Assembly: GCA_045536425.1 (NCBI GenBank)
Contig: JAZSNN010000012.1
Location: 68,032-132,031 of the forward strand
DNA from: UBA11540 sp045536425
Lineage (GTDB): Bacteria > Bacillota > Clostridia > Oscillospirales > Ruminococcaceae
Reading direction: 5' to 3'
Length of the DNA: 64,000 nt
Part shown: piece after piece, positions 1 through 9,274 of the stretch
Layout of the letters: each line of letters begins with the position of its first letter
How positions within the stretch are numbered: position 1 is the first letter of the stretch
Translations under genes and position numbers: made by a program
The notes under the pieces: model-generated
Database searches by the model: none
What the model was told of the DNA's origin: nothing
The model's input: the letters and a program-made list of their open reading frames with translations, nothing else

Positions 1-2
1 AG

Positions 3-353
3 ATACTGATGTATTTTCGAAATATCAAAAAGAGCGCACAGGACGTTTCCATCAGCGACACCATCGACACCGACCGCGACGGCAATTCGCTCACCTATAT
101 GGACATAATGGCGGACGAAGACACGCTTTTCGAGGACATCGATCTGAAACTTCGCACCAAAAAACTCTACGAGGTTTTGGAAAAAAGCCTCTCTCCCCGT
201 GAGCACGAGATAGTGACTCTCAGATATGGACTATACGGTAGAAAGCCGCTCACACAGCGGGAAACGGCACAAAAGCTCGGCATCTCCCGCTCATATGTTT
301 CGCGCATCGAGAAAAAAGCACTCGAAACTCTGAAACGGGAGCTCGGCGACTAA
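3..353 (+). CDS. sigK: RNA polymerase sporulation sigma factor, SigK-like (5' end outside window)
   Basis: The window opens inside this gene; the frame runs in from base 3 and ends at the TAA at 351-353. About 116 residues are visible, covering the end of the region 3 area and a complete region 4. The region 4.2 helix-turn-helix reads TQRETAQKLGISRSYVSRIE, the form typical of the sporulation factors SigK and SigE. The preceding SISDTIDTDRDGN segment and the RIEKKAL ending fit SigK, the late mother-cell factor, better than SigE. SigE cannot be excluded because the N-terminal half is missing. Presence of dpaAB elsewhere in the window agrees with a spore former. Confidence 0.85.
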   Translation: MLMYFRNIKKSAQDVSISDTIDTDRDGNSLTYMDIMADEDTLFEDIDLKLRTKKLYEVLEKSLSPREHEIVTLRYGLYGRKPLTQRETAQKLGISRSYVSRIEKKALETLKRELGD

Positions 354-359
354 AAAGGC

Positions 360-388
360 TTGTAAAAAAGGCGCGTTTGTATTATAAT
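360..388 (+). promoter_or_regulatory. SigA-type promoter for the M3 oligopeptidase gene
   Basis: TTGTAA at 360-365, a 17-base spacer and a perfect TATAAT at 383-388, followed by the start codon at 431. It begins just after the stop of the sigma factor gene. Confidence 0.6.
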
Positions 389-430
389 ATAAATATGTAT
401 AAAATCCACGACAGAAACGAGGAGAAAGAT

Positions 431-2137
431 ATGATAAAATTTTCCGAAATGCCCTACGAGCGCCCCGACGCTGAGCAGGTGAAAAAGGAATTTACCGCCC
501 TGACCGAGCGTTTTGTAAACGCAAAGGATTTTGCAGAGGCAAAAGAGGTGTTTCTCGAGAAGGAGAAGTTTGTAAAGCACTTTGCGACCCTTTCTACCCT
601 CTCCCACATCCGCCACGACATAAATACAAAGGATGAGTTCTACGACAACGAGCAGAAGTTCTGGAATGCAGTAATGCCCGAGCTCGAGGAATATATGCAG
701 AAATGGTCACTCGCGATGCTCCAGTCGAAGTTCAGACCCGATTTCGAGGCAGAGTTTGGAAACCTTATGTTCTTGAACACCGAAATCGCTCTCAAGACCT
801 TCTCCCCCGAGATTATCCCCGAGCTTCAGAAGGAGAACGACCTCACACAAGAGTATGAGAAGCTTCTCGCTTCCGCGCAGATAGACTTCGACGGCAAAAA
901 GCGCACCCTTTCCCAGATGACACCCTACAAGACCGCGTCCGACGACGAGACAAGGCTTGCCGCTTGGAAGGCAGAGGGTCAGTGGTACATCGACAATCAG
1001 GAGAAGCTTGACGAGATATACGACAAGCTCACCCACCTTCGCGACGAGATGGGCAAAAAGCTCGGCTATGAGGGCTATACAACCCTCGGCTACTATAGAA
1101 TGGGCAGAAACTGCTACACCAAAGAGGACGTAGAAAAGTTCAGAAAAGCTGTAGTAAAATACCTCGTTCCTCTCGCGGACGGAATCTATAAAAAGCAGGC
1201 TGAAAGACTTGGCAAACAGTATCCTATGAGCTTTGCCGACAACGCTCTTGAGTTCAGAAGCGGTAACCCCCGTCCCCAAGGCACACCCGACGATATCTTG
1301 ATGCAGGGCAAGAAGTTCTACGACGAGCTCTCTCCCGAAACATCAATCTTCTTTAACACAATGCTCGAGGGCGAACTTTTGGACGTTCTTTCCACAGAGG
1401 GCAAGGCAGGCGGAGGCTACTGCACCGATCTTGCGGATTACAGCGTTCCGTTCATCTTTGCCAACTTCAACGGCACACAGGGCGACGTTGAGGTCATCAC
1501 CCACGAGGCAGGACACGCGTTTGCCGATTGGACAAACCGCGACAGAGTTCCAATGGACTACGTCTGGCCGAGCCTTGAGGCTTGTGAGGTTCACTCCATG
1601 TCGATGGAGTTCTTCGCTTGGCCTTGGGCAGAGGGCTTCTTTGGCGAAGATACCAAGAAGTTTTTGTACAGCCACCTCTCCGGCGCAATAACCTTTATCC
1701 CCTATGGAACGATGGTTGACCACTTCCAGCATATTGTCTATGAAAAACCCGAAATGACCCCCGCAGAGCGCCACGCGACTTGGAAAGAGCTTTTAGGTGT
1801 GTATATGCCTTGGATGAAGCTCGACGGCGAGATTCCCTTCTACAGCGAGGGCAAGGGTTGGCAGAGACAGCACCACATCTATTCGAGCCCCTTCTATTAT
1901 ATCGACTACTGCCTCGCGCAGACCGTCGCTTTGCAGTTCTGGGCAAGAATACAGGCGGACACAAAGGACGCTTGGGAGCACTATATGGCGTATACAAAAC
2001 AGGGCGGAAGCCGTGTCTTCACAGAGCTTTTGAAGAACGCAGAGCTTGACAGCCCGTTTGAAGAAACCTGCCTCAAGACCGTTTGCGAAACCGCAAATAA
2101 ATGGCTCGAAAACTTTGACCTCGGTGATATAAAGTAA
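431..2137 (+). CDS. M3 family oligoendopeptidase
   Basis: A zinc metallopeptidase of the M3 (thimet/oligoendopeptidase F) family, 568 residues, expected to cleave short peptides in the cytoplasm. The zinc motif HEAGH lies at about residues 358-362, followed some 25 residues later by the glutamate-rich segment (SLEACEVHS) that supplies the third ligand in this family. The start is set at the ATG at 431, which has GGAGAAAG just upstream; an in-frame ATG at 377 would lie inside the promoter region. It precedes the next gene by one base and sits upstream of a peptide importer, so a role in peptide use is plausible but inferred. Confidence 0.92.
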   Translation: MIKFSEMPYERPDAEQVKKEFTALTERFVNAKDFAEAKEVFLEKEKFVKHFATLSTLSHIRHDINTKDEFYDNEQKFWNAVMPELEEYMQKWSLAMLQSKFRPDFEAEFGNLMFLNTEIALKTFSPEIIPELQKENDLTQEYEKLLASAQIDFDGKKRTLSQMTPYKTASDDETRLAAWKAEGQWYIDNQEKLDEIYDKLTHLRDEMGKKLGYEGYTTLGYYRMGRNCYTKEDVEKFRKAVVKYLVPLADGIYKKQAERLGKQYPMSFADNALEFRSGNPRPQGTPDDILMQGKKFYDELSPETSIFFNTMLEGELLDVLSTEGKAGGGYCTDLADYSVPFIFANFNGTQGDVEVITHEAGHAFADWTNRDRVPMDYVWPSLEACEVHSMSMEFFAWPWAEGFFGEDTKKFLYSHLSGAITFIPYGTMVDHFQHIVYEKPEMTPAERHATWKELLGVYMPWMKLDGEIPFYSEGKGWQRQHHIYSSPFYYIDYCLAQTVALQFWARIQADTKDAWEHYMAYTKQGGSRVFTELLKNAELDSPFEETCLKTVCETANKWLENFDLGDIK

Positions 2138-2138
2138 T

Positions 2139-2663
2139 ATGGAAAAAAAGAAAAAGGGCAGACGCTCCTATCTAAACGATTTTAAAGCCACTCTGTCGGG
2201 CGAATACGTCTATACAGGCGCTGTGTATATGCCCGAGGGCGATTATAAAAGGACAAGACTTCAGGCTACCTTGGCGGGAATTTTGCTCGTCGCACTAAAT
2301 CTCTTGTGCGGATGCATCCCCGCCGAGCCGATGCTCAATTCCTTCTATGTCATAATTCCCTTTGTGGTGTCCCTTGCAGCGTCGGTAAGGCTTCTCTGGG
2401 CGGCAACAAGACTGTGGCTCAACAAGCTTCCTCTTCGCGAATACGTTTTGCGTGAGACCTATGAAAAGCTTCTTCCTTCTGCGACTGTGGGACTCATTTT
2501 TTCGTCGATAACGGTGGCGGCTTTCATAGTATTTGCAGTTATAGAAGGACTTAGCACCCTCTCTTTTTGGTCATATCTGTTTTTTGCTTGTAACATTTTA
2601 ACGATTTTAGCAAATGTTTTTGTTAGAGTTTGCACAAAAAACATCAATTGGGTCAAACAATGA
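2139..2663 (+). CDS. Hypothetical four-TM membrane protein
   Basis: A 174-residue protein with a very basic start (MEKKKKGRR) and four hydrophobic segments at about residues 43-62, 69-90, 111-135 and 142-163. It starts one base after the peptidase stop, so the two are probably cotranscribed. No domain is recognised. Its stop is immediately followed by the promoter of the ABC importer, with no terminator between. Confidence 0.75.
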   Translation: MEKKKKGRRSYLNDFKATLSGEYVYTGAVYMPEGDYKRTRLQATLAGILLVALNLLCGCIPAEPMLNSFYVIIPFVVSLAASVRLLWAATRLWLNKLPLREYVLRETYEKLLPSATVGLIFSSITVAAFIVFAVIEGLSTLSFWSYLFFACNILTILANVFVRVCTKNINWVKQ

Positions 2664-2664
2664 G

Positions 2665-2693
2665 TTGACCAAATCGAAAAAATAGTGTATACT
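2665..2693 (+). promoter_or_regulatory. SigA-type promoter of the peptide ABC operon
   Basis: TTGACC at 2665-2670, a 17-base spacer and TATACT at 2688-2693, about 95 bases before the binding-protein start codon. Confidence 0.65.
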
Positions 2694-2788
2694 AAACTGT
2701 ACGACAACTGTCCGTGTGGAGCGGACGGGTCGAAATAAGGAAATTTGGGGCAAATCCCCCACATAAATTTTACAGGAGGAATCCAATC

Positions 2789-5149
2789 ATGAAAAAGATC
2801 CTTGCTCTTCTTCTCGTTGTTGCAATGTGTCTTGGTATCGCAGCTTGCGGTAAGACACCTGATACAACAGAAGAAAACAACACTCCCCTTGTTGTAGGTT
2901 ATGCACCCTTCAACAGCAAGTTCTCTCCCTTCTTCTCTGAGACAGCATACGACCAGGATGTCGCTGCTATGACTCAGCTCGGTCTTCTCACTACAGACCG
3001 TACAGGTGCCATCATCTATAAGGGCATCGAAGGTGAGACAATTCCTTACAACGGAACAGACTATACATACTATGGTCCTGCTGATCTCGTTGTAACAGAA
3101 AACGAAGACGGAACAGTTGACTACGACTTCACACTCAAGTCCGGCATCAAGTTCTCTGACGGACAGGAAGTTACAGTAGACGATATCATCTTCACAATGT
3201 ACGTTCTTTCCGACCCGACATATGACGGAAGCTCTACACTTTTTGCAGTTCCGATCAAGGGTATGGAAGAGTACAGAAGCGGTATGGACTCTCGTTTCAA
3301 CCTTGTAGCTGCTACAAAGAAAGAGGGCTATACAGCTAACGACTACTTCACAGAAGAGCAGTACAACGCATTCTGGACAGCTTTTGACGAAGGTTTGACA
3401 ATCTTCGCTCAGGACATCATCGACTACTGCATGGCTAATTATGTAGATGCTTATGCTGAGGCTTACCTCGGCGTAACAGCTGACGAAGTTCGCGCTTCTG
3501 AGGCTCTCCAGGTTAAGCTCGGTATGTTCCTCTGGGGCTACGACACAGCTTGGACAGAAGGCGCTACAGCCGCTGACTATGGTAAGGCTATTCTTGCTAA
3601 CTATGGCTACGACCTCGCAGCTATCAACGCTGAGGTTGCTTCCAAGTCTATCTCCGCTTCCATCAACGAAGCTCTCGGAGACAAGGCTAACGAGTTCTCT
3701 GCAGGTGTTCAGACCGGCGAATCCGCTGCTAACATCTCCGGTATCGTTAAGACCGGCGACAACACATTCCGCGTTACAACTACAAAGGTTGACGCTACAG
3801 CAATCTATCAACTCGGCGTTGCTATCGCTCCTCTCCACTACTACGGAAGCGATGAGCTCTATGATTATGACAACAACAAGTTCGGCTTTGTAAAGGGCGA
3901 CCTTTCTTCCGTTCGTGCTAAGACCACAACTCCTATGGGCGCTGGTCCTTACAAGTTTGTTAAGTTCGAGAACGGTACTGTTAACTTCGAGAGAAACGAC
4001 AACTACTATCTCGGCGCTCCCAAGACAAAGTACGTTAACTTCATCGAAGCTAACGAGGCTGATAAACTCAACGGTGTTACCACCGGTACAATCGACATCA
4101 CAGATCCTTCCTTCGATAAGGATACAGTTGCTGCTATCATCAAGGCTAACGGCAACGACGCTGTAACAGGTCCCGTTGTTACAACAAGCACAGTTGACAA
4201 CCTCGGTTACGGTTACATCGGTATGTGCGCAGAAGTTATGAACGTTGGCGGCGAGGCTGGTTCTGACGCTTCCAAGGCTCTCAGAAAAGCTTTCGGTACA
4301 GTATTCTCTGTATATCGTGACGTTGCTATCGACTCCTACTACGGAGAGCGCGCATCTGTTATCAACTATCCTATCTCCAACACATCTTGGGCAGCTCCTC
4401 AGCCCGCAGATGACGGCTACAGAGTTGCATTCTCTGTTGATGCAGCAGGTAACGACATCTACACAGCTGATATGACCGCTGAGCAGAAGTACGAAGCAGC
4501 TCTCAAGGCAGCTCTCACATTCTTCGAGGCAGCTGGCTACACTGTTGAAGACGGCAAGGTTACAAAGGCTCCCGAGGGAGCAGCTCTCGAGTATGAGCTT
4601 TGGATTCCTGCAGACGGTATCGGAGATCACCCCTCCTTCATGATCTGCACAGAGGCTTCTAAGGCATTCGAGAAGATCGGCATCAACCTCATCGTTAGAG
4701 ACCTTTCTGACTCCTCTGAGCTCTGGACAGCTCTCGAAGCTAACGAGCTTGCTATGTGGGCAGCAGCATGGGGCGCTACAATCGATCCCGATATGTATCA
4801 GATCTACTACGCTGACGTTGCAAACGCTGGTACAGCAGCAGAAGGCCAGAACCCCCTCGGCGGCGCTGCACAGGGCGGATCTAACTACATGTACTGTATC
4901 GCTGATGCAGAGCTCGACGAGATGATCCTCGATGCAAGAGCATCCACAGATCAAGCTTACCGTAAACTTATGTACAAGGCTTGCCTTGACAAGGTTATCG
5001 ACTGGGCAGTTGAGATCCCTGTATATCAGAGACAGAACGCTATCATCTTCTCTACAGAGAGAGTTAACATGTCTACTGTAACTCCCGACATCACAACCTT
5101 CTATGGCTGGATGGCAGAGATCGAGAAGATCGAGCTCAACGCAAAATAA
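2789..5149 (+). CDS. ABC transporter substrate-binding lipoprotein, family 5 (peptide)
   Basis: The extracellular peptide-binding lipoprotein of an Opp/Dpp-type importer. The ATG at 2789 follows AGGAGGAATCCAATC; an upstream in-frame ATG at 2714 has no ribosome site. The mature protein starts at the lipobox cysteine in LGIAACGK. The fold is that of SBP_bac_5 (for example VVTENEDGTVDYDFTLKSG and KFSDGQEVTVDDI near the N-terminal third), but at 786 residues it is some 200-250 longer than usual, with extra Ala/Glu-rich sequence around residues 150-320. Codon use is strongly biased (GCT, GTT, AAG, CTC), as in ppdK, suggesting high expression. Permease and ATPase genes follow. Confidence 0.93.
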   Translation: MKKILALLLVVAMCLGIAACGKTPDTTEENNTPLVVGYAPFNSKFSPFFSETAYDQDVAAMTQLGLLTTDRTGAIIYKGIEGETIPYNGTDYTYYGPADLVVTENEDGTVDYDFTLKSGIKFSDGQEVTVDDIIFTMYVLSDPTYDGSSTLFAVPIKGMEEYRSGMDSRFNLVAATKKEGYTANDYFTEEQYNAFWTAFDEGLTIFAQDIIDYCMANYVDAYAEAYLGVTADEVRASEALQVKLGMFLWGYDTAWTEGATAADYGKAILANYGYDLAAINAEVASKSISASINEALGDKANEFSAGVQTGESAANISGIVKTGDNTFRVTTTKVDATAIYQLGVAIAPLHYYGSDELYDYDNNKFGFVKGDLSSVRAKTTTPMGAGPYKFVKFENGTVNFERNDNYYLGAPKTKYVNFIEANEADKLNGVTTGTIDITDPSFDKDTVAAIIKANGNDAVTGPVVTTSTVDNLGYGYIGMCAEVMNVGGEAGSDASKALRKAFGTVFSVYRDVAIDSYYGERASVINYPISNTSWAAPQPADDGYRVAFSVDAAGNDIYTADMTAEQKYEAALKAALTFFEAAGYTVEDGKVTKAPEGAALEYELWIPADGIGDHPSFMICTEASKAFEKIGINLIVRDLSDSSELWTALEANELAMWAAAWGATIDPDMYQIYYADVANAGTAAEGQNPLGGAAQGGSNYMYCIADAELDEMILDARASTDQAYRKLMYKACLDKVIDWAVEIPVYQRQNAIIFSTERVNMSTVTPDITTFYGWMAEIEKIELNAK

Positions 5150-5170
5150 TTTTGCACTAATTCGTATATA

Positions 5171-5208
5171 AGTGGTGCGCCCTGCGGATTTCCCGCAGGG
5201 CACCCACA
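5171..5208 (+). other. GC-rich stem-loop after the binding-protein gene
   Basis: A stem built on GCCCTGCGG and CCGCAGGGC with no T-run after it. Such hairpins behind binding-protein genes commonly protect the 3' end of the mRNA and give more binding protein than permease; that role is inferred here. Confidence 0.55.
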
Positions 5209-5298
5209 ATACGTAGACTTTGCGCCTTTAAAGCGCTGAGGCGACAACCGAGAACAAAACACGTATCTGGTATGACGGCTTTGAGCTTTGTCAGCCCA

Positions 5299-5362
5299 CA
5301 TACTGCAGATTATGGAGCGGTTTTTGACAAAAGACCCCTGCATCATATGCAGTATGTTTTTT
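5299..5362 (+). promoter_or_regulatory. Possible attenuator: two mutually exclusive hairpins
   Basis: CTGCAT-CAT-ATGCAG at 5338-5352 followed by TATG and six T (5357-5362) looks like a weak terminator. TGCAGTATG (5348-5356) is also the exact complement of CATACTGCA at 5299-5307, so the earlier segment could pair with it and break the terminator. It lies between the binding-protein and permease genes. Confidence 0.4.
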
Positions 5363-5417
5363 GGCGAGTAGCCCAAAAATTTTGTATAGGAATAACACGC
5401 AAACGGAGGAAAAACAC

Positions 5418-6404
5418 GTGCGCAAATATATCATAAAACGAATTCTGCTTTCAATAATGATACTGTTCTTCGTGGGCTTTATCATATATGTGCTCATGCG
5501 CTGTCTGCCAACCTCGTATATCGAGTCTATCGCAAGACAGAAGAGTATGCAGCCCGGCTCAAAATCCTTTGCAGAATGGATGGAACAGCTGACGGCGATG
5601 TACGGAATGGACAAGGGCCCCATAATGGGTTATTTCAACTGGCTCGGCAAGATGGTTCAAGGTCAGTTTGGCGACTCTTGGTTCTACACCGTTCCCGTAA
5701 TCGAAAAGTTCAATGATACCGTGTGGCTTTCGTTTGTGATGGGCGCCATTTCGCTCGTTCTCGAGCTCGTAATTGCTATTCCGCTCGGTGTTATCGCTGC
5801 GGTAAAGCAGTACTCCAAGACCGACTACACCATCACGGTCGTTGCACTTGCAGGTATCTCGCTGCCGACCTTCTTCTTCGCATCGCTCTTAAAGCTCGTC
5901 TTCTCGGTAAGACTCGGCTGGTTTGACCTTTTCGGTCTTGTAGGCAGAAACTACGAATACCTCGATGCTTGGGGTAAGTTCCTCGACAAAGCGCACCACC
6001 TCGTCCTCCCGATAGTAACACTAGTTGTTATCTCCATCGGCGGACTTATGAGATATACAAGAACGAATATGCTCGAGGTTTTAAACGCAGACTATATCCG
6101 TACCGCGAGAGCAAAAGGACTTTCCGAGCGCAAGGTTATCTACCACCACGCCTTCAGAAACACCCTCATTCCGCTCGTAACCATCGTCGGCGGTTCGCTC
6201 CCCGGACTCTTCTCGGGTGCGCTCATCACCGAAACACTCTACAGTATCCCCGGTATCGGTCAGACCTCCTACAACGCGATGGTAGCAGGCGACATACCCT
6301 TCTCGATGTTCTATCTGATGTTTATTGCGGTGCTCACACTCGCAGGAAACCTCATTTCCGATATTTTGTATGCAGTCGTTGACCCGAGAGTCCGTATAGC
6401 ATAA
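5418..6404 (+). CDS. Peptide ABC transporter permease, DppB/OppB family
   Basis: Inner-membrane permease, 328 residues, with a first membrane segment at about residues 8-28 and the standard BPD_transp_1 core. The coupling (EAA) loop reads ARAKGLSERKVIYHHAFRN near residues 225-245, and the C-terminus ends LYAVVDPRVRIA as in DppB/OppB. The GTG at 5418 is chosen because ACGGAGGAAAA precedes it and MRKYIIKRIL is the usual start; the ATG at 5361 lies in the leader hairpin. It is followed after 16 bases by the second permease. Confidence 0.93.
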   Translation: MRKYIIKRILLSIMILFFVGFIIYVLMRCLPTSYIESIARQKSMQPGSKSFAEWMEQLTAMYGMDKGPIMGYFNWLGKMVQGQFGDSWFYTVPVIEKFNDTVWLSFVMGAISLVLELVIAIPLGVIAAVKQYSKTDYTITVVALAGISLPTFFFASLLKLVFSVRLGWFDLFGLVGRNYEYLDAWGKFLDKAHHLVLPIVTLVVISIGGLMRYTRTNMLEVLNADYIRTARAKGLSERKVIYHHAFRNTLIPLVTIVGGSLPGLFSGALITETLYSIPGIGQTSYNAMVAGDIPFSMFYLMFIAVLTLAGNLISDILYAVVDPRVRIA

Positions 6405-6420
6405 GAAAGGAGAACGCAAA

Positions 6421-8112
6421 ATGCACGATAATATGGAAGATATCAAGAACAAAAGCGTTCTCGATTCTAACGGCGGACCCCTTCGCGCACAGGGCGTTCC
6501 CGCGGCAGCGAACAAGCTCCACAACGAGAAGCTTCACGAAAATAAAGAGGACAAAAATTCCGACAAAAAAGAACCCGAATACTCCCTAAACGACGATAGA
6601 CGCGTAAAGGTGCTTTCTCCCGGAACACTCGTTGCAAAGCGCTTTTTCAGAAACCGCGTTGCCGTTGTAGGTCTTACGATACTCATCTTTATGTTCATCT
6701 TCTCCTTCATCGGCGGTATGCTAAACCCCTACGCTGAGGACGACCTTTTCTACCGTATTGAGATACAGAACAAGGACTATGCAGGTGTCGTTAAGAACGA
6801 CAAGCTCAGATATGCATCGGCTCCCGGTCAGAAATTCGAGAGCATCGTTCAGGCACAGCTCGAGCTCGCTCTTCGACAGAATAAGACAGAATTCACCTAC
6901 CGCGACGTGACCTATACCGTCGCCGAAGAGGGTAAGGATTTCTATAGCGTTTCCTTAAAGGACGGAGCAATGCTCGGTATCGCATACAAGGATATCGTTT
7001 CCTCCTCCGTACAGGGACAGACAATCGACTTCGACCTTCAGTTTGCGGCTCTAAAGGCTTATACAAACGAAGAAACTGCCTTTGAGGCAGGGGAGAAGGC
7101 GTACACACTCGACCAAAACGGCGTAATCTTCGCTGACGGTGCAGAGCTCGGTTATATCAGCCGTAATATCGTAAACCCCATCAGCGCCGACATCTTCATC
7201 TCCAGAGCCTTCAAGACAGAGCTCTTTGAGGTTATCGAGGCAGGCGAGGCTGAAAACGCGTTTAAGGATAAAGAGCAAACAAAAGAGTTTGTTTTCACAG
7301 AAAACGGGGAAGAATATAAGTACACCGTGGCTTATGACCCCGCATCACAGACCTATACCATCAAACAGGGCAAGGAAACCAGAGTCTACGACACCTATTC
7401 CTCTCCCTCTAAGACCCATCCGCTCGGCACCGACAGAAACGGTATGGATATGCTCGCTAGACTTATGTACGGCGGACGTATCTCGCTCGTTATCGGTTTC
7501 GTCGTTGAGGCAATCGCAACACTTCTCGGTGTTATCCTCGGCGGTCTAGCGGGCTACTTCGGCAAGTGGGTAGACAACCTCATAATGAGAATAGTAGACG
7601 TCTTCTACTGTATCCCCTCAATGCCTATCATCATCATTCTCGGTGCGGCTATGGACGCAATGCGCGTCGACCCGATGCTGCGAATGCTGTACCTGATGCT
7701 CATTCTCGGCTTCCTCGGATGGCCCGGAATTGCGAGAATGGTCAGAGGTCAGATTCTCTCGCTTCGTGAGCAGGAGTTTATGACCGCTACAGAGGCTTGT
7801 GGAATTAGTGTCAGCAGACGAATCTTCCGCCACCTCGTTCCCAACGTTATCCCGCAGCTCATCGTTTCCTGTACAATGGGTCTCGGCTCGACCATCATCA
7901 CAGAGGCAACCCTCTCGTTCCTCGGTCTTGGCGTAAAGTTCCCGTTTGCTTCTTGGGGTAACATCATCAACGACGTTTCGAACACCTATGTTCTCACTGA
8001 ATACTGGTTCATCTGGATCCCCGCAGGCGTATGCTTGCTCTTGACAGTTGTTGCGTTCAACCTCGTAGGCGACGGTTTGAGAGATGCGTTTGACCCGAAG
8101 ATGAAACGCTAA
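6421..8112 (+). CDS. Peptide ABC transporter permease, DppC/OppC family, with large insertion
   Basis: Second permease of the importer, 563 residues against about 300 normally. A charged N-terminal tail (1-75) leads to TM1 (about 80-101). Between TM1 and the conserved HPLGTDRNGMDMLARL block (about 333-348) there is an insertion of roughly 215 residues, hydrophilic and repeat-like (TYRDVTYTVAEEG, KEFVFTENGEEYKYTVAYD), which by topology faces outward. The remaining membrane segments and the EAA loop (ACGISVSRRIFRHLVPN) are normal. The insertion may contact the enlarged binding protein; this is inference. Confidence 0.92.
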   Translation: MHDNMEDIKNKSVLDSNGGPLRAQGVPAAANKLHNEKLHENKEDKNSDKKEPEYSLNDDRRVKVLSPGTLVAKRFFRNRVAVVGLTILIFMFIFSFIGGMLNPYAEDDLFYRIEIQNKDYAGVVKNDKLRYASAPGQKFESIVQAQLELALRQNKTEFTYRDVTYTVAEEGKDFYSVSLKDGAMLGIAYKDIVSSSVQGQTIDFDLQFAALKAYTNEETAFEAGEKAYTLDQNGVIFADGAELGYISRNIVNPISADIFISRAFKTELFEVIEAGEAENAFKDKEQTKEFVFTENGEEYKYTVAYDPASQTYTIKQGKETRVYDTYSSPSKTHPLGTDRNGMDMLARLMYGGRISLVIGFVVEAIATLLGVILGGLAGYFGKWVDNLIMRIVDVFYCIPSMPIIIILGAAMDAMRVDPMLRMLYLMLILGFLGWPGIARMVRGQILSLREQEFMTATEACGISVSRRIFRHLVPNVIPQLIVSCTMGLGSTIITEATLSFLGLGVKFPFASWGNIINDVSNTYVLTEYWFIWIPAGVCLLLTVVAFNLVGDGLRDAFDPKMKR

Positions 8113-8125
8113 AGGAGGAGAGAAT

Positions 8126-9274
8126 ATGGCAAAGAAAAAGCAGGAGGGCTATCTCTCCGCCAAGGAATCCAGAAGGATTTCCAAAGAAAACCGCAAAATC
8201 ACCAACAAGCTTGAAAAACAGCGCAAGAGAAAGAACGTGCCCGAGTCCGAGTACGTTTGCGAGATGAAAAATCCCAACAACGCTGTTGAATTTGACAATC
8301 TTCACACCTACTTCTTCACCGATGCAGGTACTGCAAAGGCTGTTGACGGAGTTTCCTTTGAGGTTCCGCTCGGCAAGTGCGTCGGCGTCGTTGGAGAGAG
8401 TGGCTGTGGTAAATCCGTAACAAGTCTTTCCTTGATGCAGCTTCTTCAGAGACCTCAGGGACAGATCGTTGAGGGCGCAATCCGCCTAAACGTCGGAGAT
8501 AAAGCATATGACATCACAAAATGCCCCAATTCCGTAATGCAGACTCTGCGCGGAAACTACGTTTCGATGATTTTCCAGGAGCCTATGACCGCGCTAAACC
8601 CTGTTTTCAGAATCGGTGAGCAGGTCAACGAGGTTATCGAGCTCCACGACAGCGAGGGCAAGACCCCCGAGGATATCAAGGCTCGTACCATCGAGCTTCT
8701 TGAGATGGTTGGTATCGCAAACAGCGAGGGCGTTTACAAGATGTTCCCGCACGAGCTTTCGGGTGGTATGCGTCAGCGTGTAATGATTGCGATGGCACTT
8801 GCTTGTAACCCCAAAATCATCATTGCCGACGAGCCCACAACAGCTCTCGACGTTACAATTCAGGCACAGATTCTTGATCTTTTGCGTCAGCTCAAGGACA
8901 AGATAAACTCTTCGATAATGTTCATCACCCACGACCTCGGCGTTATCGCTGAGATGGCAGACTACGTTGTAGTTATGTACGCAGGAAAGGTCGTTGAAAA
9001 GGGAACCGCGATGGAGATTTTCAAAACTCCCGCGCACCCCTACACCATCGGTCTTATGGCTTCAAAGCCCGTTGTCGGCAAGAAGGTTGACGAGCTCTAT
9101 TCCATTCCCGGAAAGGTTCCCAACCCCATCAATATGCCCGACTACTGCTACTTTAAAGACCGCTGCGAGATGTGTGTTGAAAAGTGCACAGGCGAGTATC
9201 CCTGCGAGGTACAGCTTTCTCCCACACACTTCGTAAGCTGTTATAGATACTACGAAAAGGAGGGTGAAAACTAA
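8126..9274 (+). CDS. Peptide ABC transporter ATPase, DppD/OppD family
   Basis: 382-residue ATPase subunit. Walker A GESGCGKS at about residues 89-96, signature LSGGMRQR near 211, Walker B IIIADEP near 230, and the C-terminal oligopeptide-ABC domain with a Cys cluster (CYFKDRCEMCVEKC) that in this family can hold an iron-sulfur cluster. About 50 extra, mostly basic residues precede the ABC domain. The ribosome site AAAGGAGGAGA precedes the ATG. Its stop overlaps the next start by one base (TAATG). Confidence 0.94.
   Translation: MAKKKQEGYLSAKESRRISKENRKITNKLEKQRKRKNVPESEYVCEMKNPNNAVEFDNLHTYFFTDAGTAKAVDGVSFEVPLGKCVGVVGESGCGKSVTSLSLMQLLQRPQGQIVEGAIRLNVGDKAYDITKCPNSVMQTLRGNYVSMIFQEPMTALNPVFRIGEQVNEVIELHDSEGKTPEDIKARTIELLEMVGIANSEGVYKMFPHELSGGMRQRVMIAMALACNPKIIIADEPTTALDVTIQAQILDLLRQLKDKINSSIMFITHDLGVIAEMADYVVVMYAGKVVEKGTAMEIFKTPAHPYTIGLMASKPVVGKKVDELYSIPGKVPNPINMPDYCYFKDRCEMCVEKCTGEYPCEVQLSPTHFVSCYRYYEKEGEN

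Noticed and set aside
2459..5209. A 916-codon open frame antisense to the binding-protein gene
   Set aside because: It is a codon-bias shadow: the sense gene rarely uses codons giving antisense stops, and the translated sequence is low-complexity Cys/Ser/Val-rich with no domain.
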